64,000 bases of DNA from Chachezhania sediminis (GTDB taxonomy: Bacteria; Pseudomonadota; Alphaproteobacteria; Rhodobacterales; Rhodobacteraceae), in contig NZ_VOPH01000007.1 of assembly GCF_009765275.1 (NCBI RefSeq), positions 1-64,000 of the forward strand, in the 5' to 3' direction. This document shows, piece after piece, positions 45,350-54,323 of this stretch; positions within the stretch are counted from its first letter, which is position 1; each line of letters opens with the position of its first letter. The notes under the pieces were generated by a model. That model made no database searches. It saw nothing but the letters and a program-made list of their open reading frames with translations, and had not been told where the DNA came from. Made by a program: the position numbers and the translations under genes.

Positions 45350-45377
45350 AATATAATCAAAAATCACTACGCCTCAA
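45350..45377 (-). promoter_or_regulatory. Candidate promoter of the ParDE operon
   Basis: On the minus strand TTGAGG (45377-45372) and TATATT (45355-45350) are 16 bases apart, 30 bases upstream of the antitoxin start, in a locally A+T-rich stretch. Confidence 0.5.
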
Positions 45378-45493
45378 GTCTGGCGGCGGCGACCCAGTTG
45401 GGACACGCCACGGCCCCTTGCCAGCCTTGCACGCGGCACGCTCGACGACCTGTCGGGTCTTATTCTGCCTGGCGCAGACCAGGACAAGCCGCA

Positions 45494-46831
45494 ATGACAT
45501 CCTGGTGCGACAGCAGCGCCGGGGGACAGACGGCCGCGGTGCGATCCGGTCAGGTGACTGCGACAGCCCTGGTGGAGGCGCATCTGGACCGAATCTCGGC
45601 CCGAAACCCGTCGCTCAACGCCATCTGCACCCTGGCTGCCGATCAGGCAATTGCAAGGGCAGGGGCCATCGACAGCGCGCATGCAGCTGGTCTGCCTCTG
45701 GGTCCGCTTGCCGGGGTGGTCACGAGGATCAAGGACGTGACCCCGGTGCGCAACATGCGCACCACCTACGGATCGCCGCTTTTCGCCGATCACGTCCCGA
45801 GCGAAAGCGCGCTGGTCGTCCGGCGGCTCGAGGCTGCGGGGGCGATCGTGATCGGAAAGACCAACTCGCCCGAGTTCGCCGCCGGCGCCAACACGGTGAA
45901 CAAGGTGTTCGGAGCGACGCACAATCCATACCAGCACGGCCTGTCGGCCGGCGGCTCTACCGGCGGCGGCGCGGTTGGCGCGGCGACCGGCATGATTGCC
46001 TTGGCCGAGGGCACGGATTTCGGCGGCTCCCTTCGGGTGCCGGCCGCCTTCTGCGGCGTCTACGGCCTGCGCCCCACGGTCGGCCTGATCCCCAGCCATC
46101 CCGTGCCCGATCCCTGGGACACCGGCAGGGTACACGGGCCGATCGCTCGGACCCCCGGCGACATCGCGCTGGCCCTTGACGCAATGCGGGGCCCCGCATC
46201 TGAAAGCGCCATCGCCGTGCCCGACCACGCAGATCACCACGCAGATCCGGGTACGCCCCCGGCAGAGGCGCTTCGGATCGGCTTCGCGGCGGACATCACG
46301 GGTATCGGGATCGATCCGGGCCCCGCCCGGGCCTTTGCGCTGGCAATGGAGCGCATCAGCGCCCTGGTTCGGACGGAAGACTCCGGATTCTTCGTGCCTG
46401 AAACCCGCGATGCATATCGCGTCGCGCGGGCGCTCTGGATGGCGGTGCAGTACCGCGATCTTTTCGACCGGGGCCACACGCTTGCACCGGCCCTGTCCCG
46501 CAATATCGCCGCTGGACGCAGCCTGACCGGCGACCAGATCGCCAAAGCCCACGCAACGCGTGCCGCTCTATGGCACCGGTGGCAGGACCTGTTCGCCCGG
46601 TTCGACGTGCTGATCACGCCGACTGTGCCGGTCGACCCGTTCCCGATCACCCAGGGCTGGCCCTGCACCGTTGCCGGCACCGAGTTGGACGACGACGTGG
46701 ACTGGATCGCCCCGACCTATGCCGTGACGCTGATGGGCCTGCCCGCATTGCAGGTGCCCTTCGGCAAAACCCCGGCAGGATTCCCTTTCGGTCTGCAACT
46801 GATCGGGCCGCGCTTCCTCGCGAACGCATAG
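45494..46831 (+). CDS. Amidase-signature-family hydrolase, C-terminus shortened
   Basis: A 445-residue amidase. The Ser-Ser-Lys triad is conserved: K80 in TRIKDVT, S155 in GGSTGGGA and S179 in GTDFGGSLRVPA. It would hydrolyse a carboxamide. The protein stops right after GLQLIGPRFLANA, where family members usually continue 20-30 residues, so the end may be truncated by a frameshift. The start at 45494 excludes an N-terminal stretch without similarity. It is the only plus-strand gene in its neighbourhood. Confidence 0.8.
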   Translation: MTSWCDSSAGGQTAAVRSGQVTATALVEAHLDRISARNPSLNAICTLAADQAIARAGAIDSAHAAGLPLGPLAGVVTRIKDVTPVRNMRTTYGSPLFADHVPSESALVVRRLEAAGAIVIGKTNSPEFAAGANTVNKVFGATHNPYQHGLSAGGSTGGGAVGAATGMIALAEGTDFGGSLRVPAAFCGVYGLRPTVGLIPSHPVPDPWDTGRVHGPIARTPGDIALALDAMRGPASESAIAVPDHADHHADPGTPPAEALRIGFAADITGIGIDPGPARAFALAMERISALVRTEDSGFFVPETRDAYRVARALWMAVQYRDLFDRGHTLAPALSRNIAAGRSLTGDQIAKAHATRAALWHRWQDLFARFDVLITPTVPVDPFPITQGWPCTVAGTELDDDVDWIAPTYAVTLMGLPALQVPFGKTPAGFPFGLQLIGPRFLANA

Positions 46832-46980
46832 GTCGGGTGGCAACTGCTGTGCCCGCGCACTCATGACCAGAGCAGGTGTGTCCTTCCCAACTTGGCCCAG
46901 GGCTTGACCCGATCTTGCCAGGCCGACCTGCCGCAGACCCGACGCCAATACCCGCCGGCCGACTTCCGCATGGCAGCGGC

Positions 46981-47817
46981 TCAGCGGCCCAGGGCGAGGC
47001 GGCGAAGCCAGCGCGACAGAACATCGATCATGGCAACTGTCGGCAGGATCAGAAGGATGATGAAGGCCGCGTCGCTCCAGGCGCTGACGCGGATCCTGTC
47101 AGCCAGGAAATAGCCGATGCCCCCTGCGCCGACGACGCCCAGGATGGTGGCCGAACGCGTGTTTGCCTCGAAGAAATAGAGACTGTTGGAAATCAGCACC
47201 GGGAACACCTGCGGCAGGATTGCCAGGCGGGCGACATCGGCCTCGTCCCCTCCTGCGGCGCGGACAGCCTCGCTTGCCTTGCGGTCGGCGTTCTCGATCG
47301 CTTCGGCATAGATCTTGGCAAGAACGCCAGTGTCGTTGAAGGCGATGGCAAGGATACCGGCGAAGGGGCCCAGCCCGACCACCGACACGAAGATCAGCGC
47401 CCAGACCAGCACGTCCACCCCGCGGACGACATCGAGCCCCCGCCGGAGGCTGAAATGGATCAGCCAGTTCGGAATCACGTTGCGCGCGCCCAGAAAGCCC
47501 AGCGGCAGCGAGATCAGGCTGGCGGCCAGCGTGCCGAGAAACGCGATGGCCAGCGTTTCGCCCAGGGCGCCCAGGTATTCGGGCAGGAACCCCTTGTGCG
47601 TCGGCGGCCACATCTGGCCGGCGATGATTCCAAGATCGCCCAGTCCAGCCCAGAACCGCAATGGGGACAGCCCGAGATGGGCGGACGCGGCCAGGAAACA
47701 GGCTGTGAAGCCGATCCAGAACAGGCGGCCGCGCCACAACGGGCCCGGCAGTGGATAGACAGTGCCCCTGTAGCGGGCATGGAGCGCTTCAAGCCTGGCT
47801 TGCGGCAGCGGGGACAT
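46981..47817 (-). CDS. Phosphonate-type ABC permease (PhnE family), second subunit
   Basis: A 278-residue permease with about six hydrophobic helices. Conserved segments are LGALGETLAIAFLGT, VDVLVWALIFVSVVGLGPF and the EAA coupling loop EAVRAAGGDEADVARLAILPQ. It overlaps the preceding PhnE by 29 bases and ends the operon. Two non-identical PhnE proteins make the channel, as in several alphaproteobacterial PhnCDE systems. Confidence 0.9.
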   Translation of the reverse strand: MSPLPQARLEALHARYRGTVYPLPGPLWRGRLFWIGFTACFLAASAHLGLSPLRFWAGLGDLGIIAGQMWPPTHKGFLPEYLGALGETLAIAFLGTLAASLISLPLGFLGARNVIPNWLIHFSLRRGLDVVRGVDVLVWALIFVSVVGLGPFAGILAIAFNDTGVLAKIYAEAIENADRKASEAVRAAGGDEADVARLAILPQVFPVLISNSLYFFEANTRSATILGVVGAGGIGYFLADRIRVSAWSDAAFIILLILPTVAMIDVLSRWLRRLALGR

Positions 47818-48682
47818 GGGCGACCTCGGAGGAAATGATGCGGTGACGGATGGCTTCGCTGACGATATCGACCAGCGCGACGGTCAGGATCAGCAGGGCA
47901 AGGATCGCGCTGATATCGTGGTAGATGAACTGGTTGATGACGAACATCAGCTCCTGCCCGATCCCGCCTGCGCCGACGAAACCGATGACAGATGCCGCGC
48001 GGACATTGATTTCAAAACGCAGCAGGACGTAGCTGATGAAGGCAGGGGCAACCTGTGGCACGACGCCAAGTCGGATCACCTGGTCGCGCGTGGCACCGGC
48101 CGCGACGATGCCTTCCAGCGAACGGTCGCTGACCGTCTCGTTGATCTCGGCGAACATCTTGCCGAGGACCCCGGCGGTATGCAGCGTGATCGCCAGCACG
48201 CCGGCCATCGGCCCCAGCCCGAAGGCGAAGACGAAGAACAGCGCGAAGACCAGTTCGGGCACGGTGCGCAGAAGTTCCAGGAACCGTCGTACCACTTGGG
48301 CCGTCACCGGGCCGAATCCGAGGTTCCGCGTGGCCGGGAACGACAGGAAGAAACCGATCACGGCGCCCATCACGGTGGACACGAATGCGATGAGCAGCGT
48401 GTCGAAAAGCAGCGAGAGCCATGTCGGCAGGTTCCACATCCAGTCGGCGAGGTCCGGGCCGAGACTGCGAAGGGACAGGTCGGGCAGGATACGGCCGATA
48501 TAGGTCCCCAGCCGCGGCAACCCGTTGACCAGCTTGGACCACGACACTTCGCCCTGGTATGCGGACAGCGCGACCAGTAGGGCCAGAATTGCGCCGAACA
48601 GCAGCGTCCAGCCGCGCTTGCGGCGCATTTCGGCGCTGCGCAGGGCCTCGATCCGGGCGACGGTTCCGGACGCCGCAGTCAT
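47789..48682 (-). CDS. Phosphonate-type ABC permease (PhnE family), first subunit
   Basis: A 297-residue permease: [43 protein letters not shown] and the EAA loop [21 protein letters not shown] are PhnE features. The ATG at 48682 overlaps the PhnC stop by 4 bases; the longer upstream frame is a shadow. Confidence 0.9.
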   Translation of the reverse strand: MTAASGTVARIEALRSAEMRRKRGWTLLFGAILALLVALSAYQGEVSWSKLVNGLPRLGTYIGRILPDLSLRSLGPDLADWMWNLPTWLSLLFDTLLIAFVSTVMGAVIGFFLSFPATRNLGFGPVTAQVVRRFLELLRTVPELVFALFFVFAFGLGPMAGVLAITLHTAGVLGKMFAEINETVSDRSLEGIVAAGATRDQVIRLGVVPQVAPAFISYVLLRFEINVRAASVIGFVGAGGIGQELMFVINQFIYHDISAILALLILTVALVDIVSEAIRHRIISSEVAHVPAAASQA

Positions 48683-49419
48683 TGCGGCGCCGCGCCGTAG
48701 ATGGTCCGGATCGCTTCGGCGTCCAGATCGTCGATCGCCCCGTCGAAGACCACCCGGCCCGCAGCCACGCCTACGACACGGCGGCAATATTCGCGGGCCA
48801 GTTCCAGATGGTGCAGGTTGACCAGGACTGTCAGCCCGTCCTCGCGGTTGATGCGGGCCAGCGAGTCCATGACCAGCTTCGTGCTGTGCGGATCGAGCGA
48901 GGCAACGGGTTCGTCGGCAAGGATCAGTTGCGGGTTCTGTACCAGCGCCCGGGCAATGGCGACGCGCTGCTGCTGGCCGCCCGAAAGCTGGTCGGCCCGC
49001 TTCAGGGCAAGGTCGGCAATGCCCAGCCTGTCCAGCGCCTCGATCGCGACGGCACGATCGGCCGGGGGCCAGGCCATGGTCCAGCTACGCCAGCGGGGCA
49101 GCGACGCGGCCCGCCCGACCAGCACGTTGTCGAGAACGCTGAGCCGATCGATCAGGTTGAACTGCTGGAAGATCATGGCCGACCGCCGCCGCCAGTCGCG
49201 CAGTGACCGTCCGCGCAGGCCGCTGACCGTTTCACCGTCGAAACGGATTTCTCCCCCGGTCGGTTCGACAAGCCGGTTGATCAGCCTCAGAAGCGTCGAC
49301 TTGCCGGCGCCGGACCGGCCGATGACGCCCACGAATTCCCCGGGGGCGACCGACAGCGACACCGCGTCTACCGCCCGGACATCGGCGAAGCTTCGACTGA
49401 GAGAGCAAAGCTCAAGCAT
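48679..49419 (-). CDS. Phosphonate-type ABC transporter ATP-binding protein (PhnC family)
   Basis: A 246-residue ATPase with Walker [10 protein letters not shown], signature [15 protein letters not shown] and Walker [14 protein letters not shown]. The [17 protein letters not shown] region is characteristic of PhnC. The start at 49419 lies inside the phosphatase gene (8-base overlap). Confidence 0.91.
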   Translation of the reverse strand: MLELCSLSRSFADVRAVDAVSLSVAPGEFVGVIGRSGAGKSTLLRLINRLVEPTGGEIRFDGETVSGLRGRSLRDWRRRSAMIFQQFNLIDRLSVLDNVLVGRAASLPRWRSWTMAWPPADRAVAIEALDRLGIADLALKRADQLSGGQQQRVAIARALVQNPQLILADEPVASLDPHSTKLVMDSLARINREDGLTVLVNLHHLELAREYCRRVVGVAAGRVVFDGAIDDLDAEAIRTIYGAAPQ

Positions 49420-49936
49420 GGGTGGGATCCAGTACGTATTGCATCTGTTCGGGGTTCTCGGGCTTGGACCCGGCCGCGCGGATCGTGGCCAGCGCGGCAT
49501 CGGGCGCCAGGCCCAGGTCCCGCATCACCATCACGGCAGCCAGGCCGGTGCGCCCGACCCCTGCGGCGCAGTGGATCGCCAGCCTTTCGGCGCGTCCCAG
49601 ACGGTCGGCCAGGTTCTTCGTGAAGGCGGCAAAGGCCGCCGGATCGCCAGGTGTTCCGTAGTCGGGGATGGCGAAGTCCAGCAACTCCATCGCCAGCCTG
49701 CCATCGGCCCGCGCCGCGGCATAGTCGGGTGACGCTTCCGGCAGGTGATCGGGATCGACAAGACAGACCAGCCCCGAAATCCCGACCTCGGTCGCGGCCG
49801 ACACGAAATCCGACATGAGCGCGAACCGTCCCGGCATTTCGGTCAGCCACAGCCCGCCGGATATGCCGGCGGGCAACGCGACGCGGCGCAATGGCCATTC
49901 GGATCGGGAGAGTATCGGCCTGCCACTCATCTGCAT
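49412..49936 (-). CDS. Tyrosine/dual-specificity-type phosphatase
   Basis: A 174-residue cysteine-based phosphatase. The P-loop C123-x5-R129 is intact in [11 protein letters not shown], and an acidic residue in FAIPDYGTP may be the general acid. It lies between the PhnD and PhnC genes of a transporter operon, an uncommon place. It may therefore act on the imported phosphorylated small molecule rather than on protein tyrosine; this is inference. Confidence 0.84.
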   Translation of the reverse strand: MQMSGRPILSRSEWPLRRVALPAGISGGLWLTEMPGRFALMSDFVSAATEVGISGLVCLVDPDHLPEASPDYAAARADGRLAMELLDFAIPDYGTPGDPAAFAAFTKNLADRLGRAERLAIHCAAGVGRTGLAAVMVMRDLGLAPDAALATIRAAGSKPENPEQMQYVLDPTHA

Positions 49937-49981
49937 GGCTCCTGCGGGGTCTTTGCGTCGGTCACGTGTCGGTCGCAGTCG

Positions 49982-50875
49982 TCAGTTGCTGCCGCGGGTC
50001 TTCAGCATCGCCTTGCGCATCTCGATGCTGTCTTCGTAAGCGTCCCGCCCGACCGGCACGATATCCGACCACGAACCGGCGCTGACAACCGCGAAGGACT
50101 CCGGGTTGGCTTCCGCGAAGCCGGTCATGGCATCCGACAGGGCGGCTTTCAGGTCGTCCGGCATCGAAGCGCGCACCGACCACGCGTCCGACGGGATCAG
50201 CGGGCTTTCCCATATGACCTTGGTCGCTCCGGGTTCGATCTCGCCGCGATCGGCCATCCGCTGCACGGCGCCGCTGGCTTCGGAATAGTGCCAGGTGGCA
50301 GCGGCGTCATAGGTCCCGCGCACGACGGCAAGGATGCTGTTCTCGTGCCCGCCCGAGAAGCCCGTCGAGGCGAAGAACCCGTCGCCCATGCCCAGTTTGC
50401 CCAAATAGAAGCTGGGAACAAGATAGCCCGACGCCGAGTTCGGGTCGGCATAGGCAAGTGTCTTGCCTTTAAGGTCCTCCAGCTTTTCGATATCGCTGTC
50501 GGCGCCTACGATGATCACGGCATAGTAGCCACGGTTGCCAGCGGACGACACCGCGTGGGCCAAGGGCTCCAGATCGCCGCCCAGCACGTCGTCGGCAGCA
50601 GCAAAGGCGGCCGCACCGAACATGGCCATGTCCACCTCTTCAGCGTCCATGGCCTGAATGATCCCGCTATAGGCACTGGCCATGCGCAGGGTCACCGGCA
50701 CCCCCAGCACGTCGGACAGGTACTCGGCCAACGGGGCATAGCGGGCCTGGCCTTCCTCGGCGTTCTCGATCGGCGGTACGCCGATGGTCAGGCTGTCGTG
50801 GGCGTCGCGCCAGTCGGCCGATGCGGCGCCGGCAATGATCGACGCCAGGGTGGCTGCTAGGATCGTCTTCTTCAT
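49982..50875 (-). CDS. Periplasmic substrate-binding protein, PhnD family
   Basis: A 297-residue binding protein. The start at 50875 gives a signal peptide (MKKTILAATLASIIAGAASA) cleaved before DWRDA. The fold pattern (LTIGVPPIENAEEGQARYAPL; AMFGAAAF) is that of PhnD/type-II phosphate-phosphonate binding proteins. Ligand unknown; the operon joins it to an agmatinase-family enzyme and a phosphatase. Confidence 0.88.
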   Translation of the reverse strand: MKKTILAATLASIIAGAASADWRDAHDSLTIGVPPIENAEEGQARYAPLAEYLSDVLGVPVTLRMASAYSGIIQAMDAEEVDMAMFGAAAFAAADDVLGGDLEPLAHAVSSAGNRGYYAVIIVGADSDIEKLEDLKGKTLAYADPNSASGYLVPSFYLGKLGMGDGFFASTGFSGGHENSILAVVRGTYDAAATWHYSEASGAVQRMADRGEIEPGATKVIWESPLIPSDAWSVRASMPDDLKAALSDAMTGFAEANPESFAVVSAGSWSDIVPVGRDAYEDSIEMRKAMLKTRGSN

Positions 50876-50919
50876 GTCGTTTCTCCGCTGTGGGATTGGG
50901 GTCTGGTTTTTCTTGGTCT

Positions 50920-51981
50920 TCACGTGTCCCTGCAGGGCAGCGAGGGGCTGAACTGCATCAGGCTAAGGATTTCGAACAACACCTGGGCTCCGGCCTGGGC
51001 GGTATTGGAGGTCGGGTCGTACTGAGGCGCTACCTCGACCACGTCTCCACCCACGAGGTTGATGCCCTTGAGCCCGCGCAGGAGTTCAAGGATGTCCCGG
51101 GTCGACGGACCGCCGATCTCGGGGGTGCCGGTCCCGGGGGCAAAGGCCGGATCAAGGCTGTCGATGTCGAAGGACAGGTAGGTCGGTCCGTCGCCCACCA
51201 CCTCCCGCGCGCGGCGGATGATCTCGGCCGTGCCAAGCGACGGCATGTCCTCGGCATGGATCACGGTCATCCCGGACTCGGTCGAGAATTCCCAAAGATA
51301 GTCCGCCGCACCCCGGATTCCGATCTGGATCGTCCGGGTCGGATCCAGCACGCCATCCAACACCGCGTTCCGGAACGGACCGCCGTGGTGAAAGCGGGTC
51401 AGGTCATAGGCGCCGCCGGTGTCGCAATGCGCGTCGATATGGATCATCCCGACCGGCGCCGTGCGGCCGACGGCCTTCAGGATGGGATAGCTGACGGAGT
51501 GGTCGCCGCCGACCGACAGTGGAAGCACCCCGGCATCGACGATCAGGTTCACATGAGCCTCGATATCCTGGTGGCTCAGTTCCAGCTCGTAGCGGCTGCG
51601 GAACGGGACATCGCCGATGTCGGCCACCTTGGTCTGGTGAAGGGGGGCGCAGCGCAACACGTGGTTGTAAGGCCCGATCCGTTCGATCATACGCAGCGCC
51701 CGGGGTCCGAACCGGGCACCGGACCGGTTGGTCACGCCCAGATCCATCGGCACGCCGAGGAGCGCGACCTGCAGGTCCCTGAAGTCGGGATCGGTCCAGT
51801 CGATGAGCTGGTACGGGGCGCCAAGTAAGGTTGGCACACCGCTCCAGGGGGCGGGGCGTTTGCCACCTTCCGAGAAAATGTGATCTGCAACCGCGCGGAA
51901 GTCCGGCCGGAAGATGTCACCGCCTTGCGCATCGCCGAAACGGGACCGGAGCGCCGCAAGCGCATCCTTGGAAATAGGCAT
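50920..51981 (-). CDS. Agmatinase/ureohydrolase-family enzyme
   Basis: A 353-residue Mn-dependent ureohydrolase. All metal ligands are visible: H161 (GGDHS), D183, H185 and D187 (DAHCD), D272 and D274 (SFDIDSLDP). Such enzymes hydrolyse guanidino compounds to urea and an amine; agmatinase, guanidinobutyrase and guanidinopropionase cannot be told apart here. The ATG at 51981 fits the family N-terminus; the open frame continues far upstream, antisense to the LysR gene, without meaning. It is the first gene of the phn-type operon. Confidence 0.88.
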   Translation of the reverse strand: MPISKDALAALRSRFGDAQGGDIFRPDFRAVADHIFSEGGKRPAPWSGVPTLLGAPYQLIDWTDPDFRDLQVALLGVPMDLGVTNRSGARFGPRALRMIERIGPYNHVLRCAPLHQTKVADIGDVPFRSRYELELSHQDIEAHVNLIVDAGVLPLSVGGDHSVSYPILKAVGRTAPVGMIHIDAHCDTGGAYDLTRFHHGGPFRNAVLDGVLDPTRTIQIGIRGAADYLWEFSTESGMTVIHAEDMPSLGTAEIIRRAREVVGDGPTYLSFDIDSLDPAFAPGTGTPEIGGPSTRDILELLRGLKGINLVGGDVVEVAPQYDPTSNTAQAGAQVLFEILSLMQFSPSLPCRDT

Positions 51982-52131
51982 GTTATCAGATCCTTGAGCC
52001 GCTTCGGCACGCTTGGGGCAGGGCCGATTGTTGTCCCGGTTCGGGAAAGATTGCGCCGTTGAACATGAAAAAACAATTGATATAGTTTCACGGGTTATTG
52101 TAAGTTTTTTTGACATATAAGGAGCTGGGAA
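51982..52131. promoter_or_regulatory. Divergent promoter region, agmatinase operon and lysR
   Basis: This 150-base gap is A+T-rich from about 52065 to 52115 and lies between the divergent agmatinase and LysR genes. That is the classic arrangement for a LysR regulator controlling the neighbouring operon, although I cannot single out one T-N11-A site. Confidence 0.5.
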
Positions 52132-53094
52132 ATGAGCAGGCTGCCGCCATTGAAAGCCTTGCGGGTTTTCGAGGTGACCGCCCGACAGGGTTCCATGACC
52201 CGTGCCGCGCAGGAACTTCACGTGACCCACAGCGCGGTCAGCCACCAGATCACGACCCTTGAAGATGCGCTTGGCGTCCGCCTGTTCGATCGTGTGGGGC
52301 GCCGGTTGAAACTGACCAGCCAGGGGCTCGATCTCCTGCCAGCTGTCACCCATGCGTTCGAGGCGATCACGTCGGCAACGGAACGTATGGGGCGGCCTGT
52401 CAACTCCGGCAAATTGTCGATCGCCTGCATGCCGGCCTTGCTGTCCTTCTGGATCATGCCGAGGCTTGGCGAATTCACGTCGCGCTATCCCGGGATACGC
52501 TTGACATTCGATTCCGCAAGCGACCAGGAACAACGCTGGAACGGCGGTGCCGATATCCAGATCGTCTACGGCGAAAGGAACTGGACCGGGTACTGGTTCC
52601 GACGGTTGTCGGATCTTGCGCTCTTTCCCGTGGTAAGCCCGACGCTGATGAACAACCAGCCCATCCGGACCGTCGGAGACCTTGGCAAACAGGTTATCCT
52701 TCATGCCGACGAAGGGCGGGAGTGGCGTCAATGGCTGGCGTCGGCGGACGCACTGTCGCTGCCTCTGCATGCCGAACATGCCATGGGTGACGCGCGCCTC
52801 GCGATCGAGGCCGCTGTCCACGGGCACGGTATTGCCATGGGGGATTCGATCTCCACGGCGGATCTTCTTGCACGGGGGCAACTGGTGGCGCCATTCAGGA
52901 TGTCCGTGCCGGCGGCCAATGTCTTTTACATCGCCTGCCGAAGCGAGGTCCGGCAGGTGCCGGTGGTGAATGCCTTCACGGAATGGATGTTCGACGAACT
53001 GGAACGGGAACCGCAGTTGGCGCCTGGGCGCATGTCCAACTGGCCGATCCGGCGCAGTTCCTCGCGCAGCCGCAGCAGATCCACGGTCAAGTAG
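52132..53094 (+). CDS. LysR-family transcriptional regulator, GcvA-like
   Basis: A 320-residue LysR regulator. The N-terminal winged helix-turn-helix is at residues about 6-65 (ALRVFEVTARQGSMTRAAQE, then THSAVSHQITTLEDALGVRL), followed by the periplasmic-binding-like effector domain. Its start follows AGGAG closely. It probably regulates the divergent ureohydrolase-transporter operon in response to the imported compound. Confidence 0.9.
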   Translation: MSRLPPLKALRVFEVTARQGSMTRAAQELHVTHSAVSHQITTLEDALGVRLFDRVGRRLKLTSQGLDLLPAVTHAFEAITSATERMGRPVNSGKLSIACMPALLSFWIMPRLGEFTSRYPGIRLTFDSASDQEQRWNGGADIQIVYGERNWTGYWFRRLSDLALFPVVSPTLMNNQPIRTVGDLGKQVILHADEGREWRQWLASADALSLPLHAEHAMGDARLAIEAAVHGHGIAMGDSISTADLLARGQLVAPFRMSVPAANVFYIACRSEVRQVPVVNAFTEWMFDELEREPQLAPGRMSNWPIRRSSSRSRSRSTVK

Positions 53095-54323
53095 TGCCGG
53101 GTGCGTCCCGGCGCCTGCCGGTCAAGGTTCGGGCCCGGTTGCCATTTCTGCAGTGCCGCGCGACATATGTGGAACGGCCCGCATGGCAAGAGCTTTCTCA
53201 GCCGATGGTGATTTGGGAGCGGTGCGGTCATATGTACGGCCTTTCGATGCGGTCCATGCCGCTGGCCTCGATGAAGACCGCGATGCTAGCTGATCTGGAA
53301 CAGCGACTTTAGGGTCGGGTCCTGGATCACGAGCCCGTTCGCGGGCCGACCGGCGCCTGACGCAGCGTGGCATTGATCATGAGGTATCTCCCTGGGGTGC
53401 CCGGCATTGCGGCTGCGCCCCCAAGGCGTCTGGCTGTGACAGGGATGATGAAAACCATGCGCGATTGCAAGTTGGCGGCATGATCGCCTCCGGCAGTGTC
53501 TGCACGTCGCCATCGTCGAAACGGGCAAGCGCCTGCAGCGCGGCAATGGGCGTATGGCGCGTGCCATGGGCCTCGTGGGCGTCGACCAGCATGGCTTCGA
53601 GCGTCATGTCCGCCTGGTGGATCCTGGCATGCAGATCGTGGTAGCCTTTCTTTCCGGCGCGCTGCTGGATGACCGTCAGCTTCGACACGGCCAGGTCTCG
53701 CAAGGACGTGACCGGCAAGTCGTGAGCACCTGTCTGCATGGGCGGATTCCGGACCCTCTTGGCACGTGCGAACGCAGCCCTTCCAGAAAATGGAATGAAC
53801 ATTCCGCCAGGTTGATGCCGCCGAACCCGGTTCGACCTGAGCGGAGGGCGCATCGACGTTCGCAGGGACTTTGCGGGAACACCAAGTCGGCCGGCCGGCA
53901 GACATTCAAACTCGCAGCTTTCGCTCGAACCCCTCATGACGCGGGGACTTGAGAGGCGGTCCCGGATTTTCGACCAATCTGCCGCCGGGCCAAGCCATCG
54001 CATCGGTTTGACGTCAGGCGGCAATCTTCAGGTTCGGCGTCCGGCTGGCCTTTCTGGGTCGTTGGGAAGCTCTCGACCCCCGGGACCTGGTCGCGATCAT
54101 CCACGACGGCAGCGACATGAAGGTCCTTGTGCGTACCGCCTCCCATTGGGGCACATATGTCTTCGAGGAAACCGCCACCGTTCCCCAGCTGCGCCGGGCC
54201 CCCTTCGGTCCCGATCCTTCGCCGATCGGGCTGCACCAGCTGTCGCCTGAAGTGGTGCCCGGCTGGGTCCGGCGCCCGTCCGTCAGACAGGGCTGGCTGA
54301 CATGTGCACAGGTCCAGATCATT
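53095..54323. other. Gene-poor stretch with coding relics
   Basis: No intact gene is seen in this 1.2-kb stretch. It contains an AbiEii-like fragment on the minus strand (listed separately). On the plus strand from about 54012 to 54300 there is a protein-like frame (DPRDLVAIIHDGSDMKVLV; ASHWGTYVFEETATVPQL) that I cannot assign; it runs into the antisense of the serine hydrolase. The rest shows nothing I can identify. Confidence 0.45.
53455..53735 (-). pseudogene. AbiEii/nucleotidyltransferase-like fragment
   Basis: About 90 residues in one frame (SLRDLAVSKLTVIQQRAGKK, GYHDLHARIHQAD, ALQALARFDDGDVQTLP) resemble the C-terminal half of AbiEii-type nucleotidyltransferase toxins. The N-terminal catalytic part is not found upstream in any frame. 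The fragment is probably the remains of an abortive-infection/toxin gene. Confidence 0.5.

Noticed and set aside
51982-52881. N-terminal extension of the agmatinase frame up to 653 codons
   Set aside because: The extra 300 codons are antisense to the LysR gene and lack similarity; the ATG at 51981 gives the normal family length.
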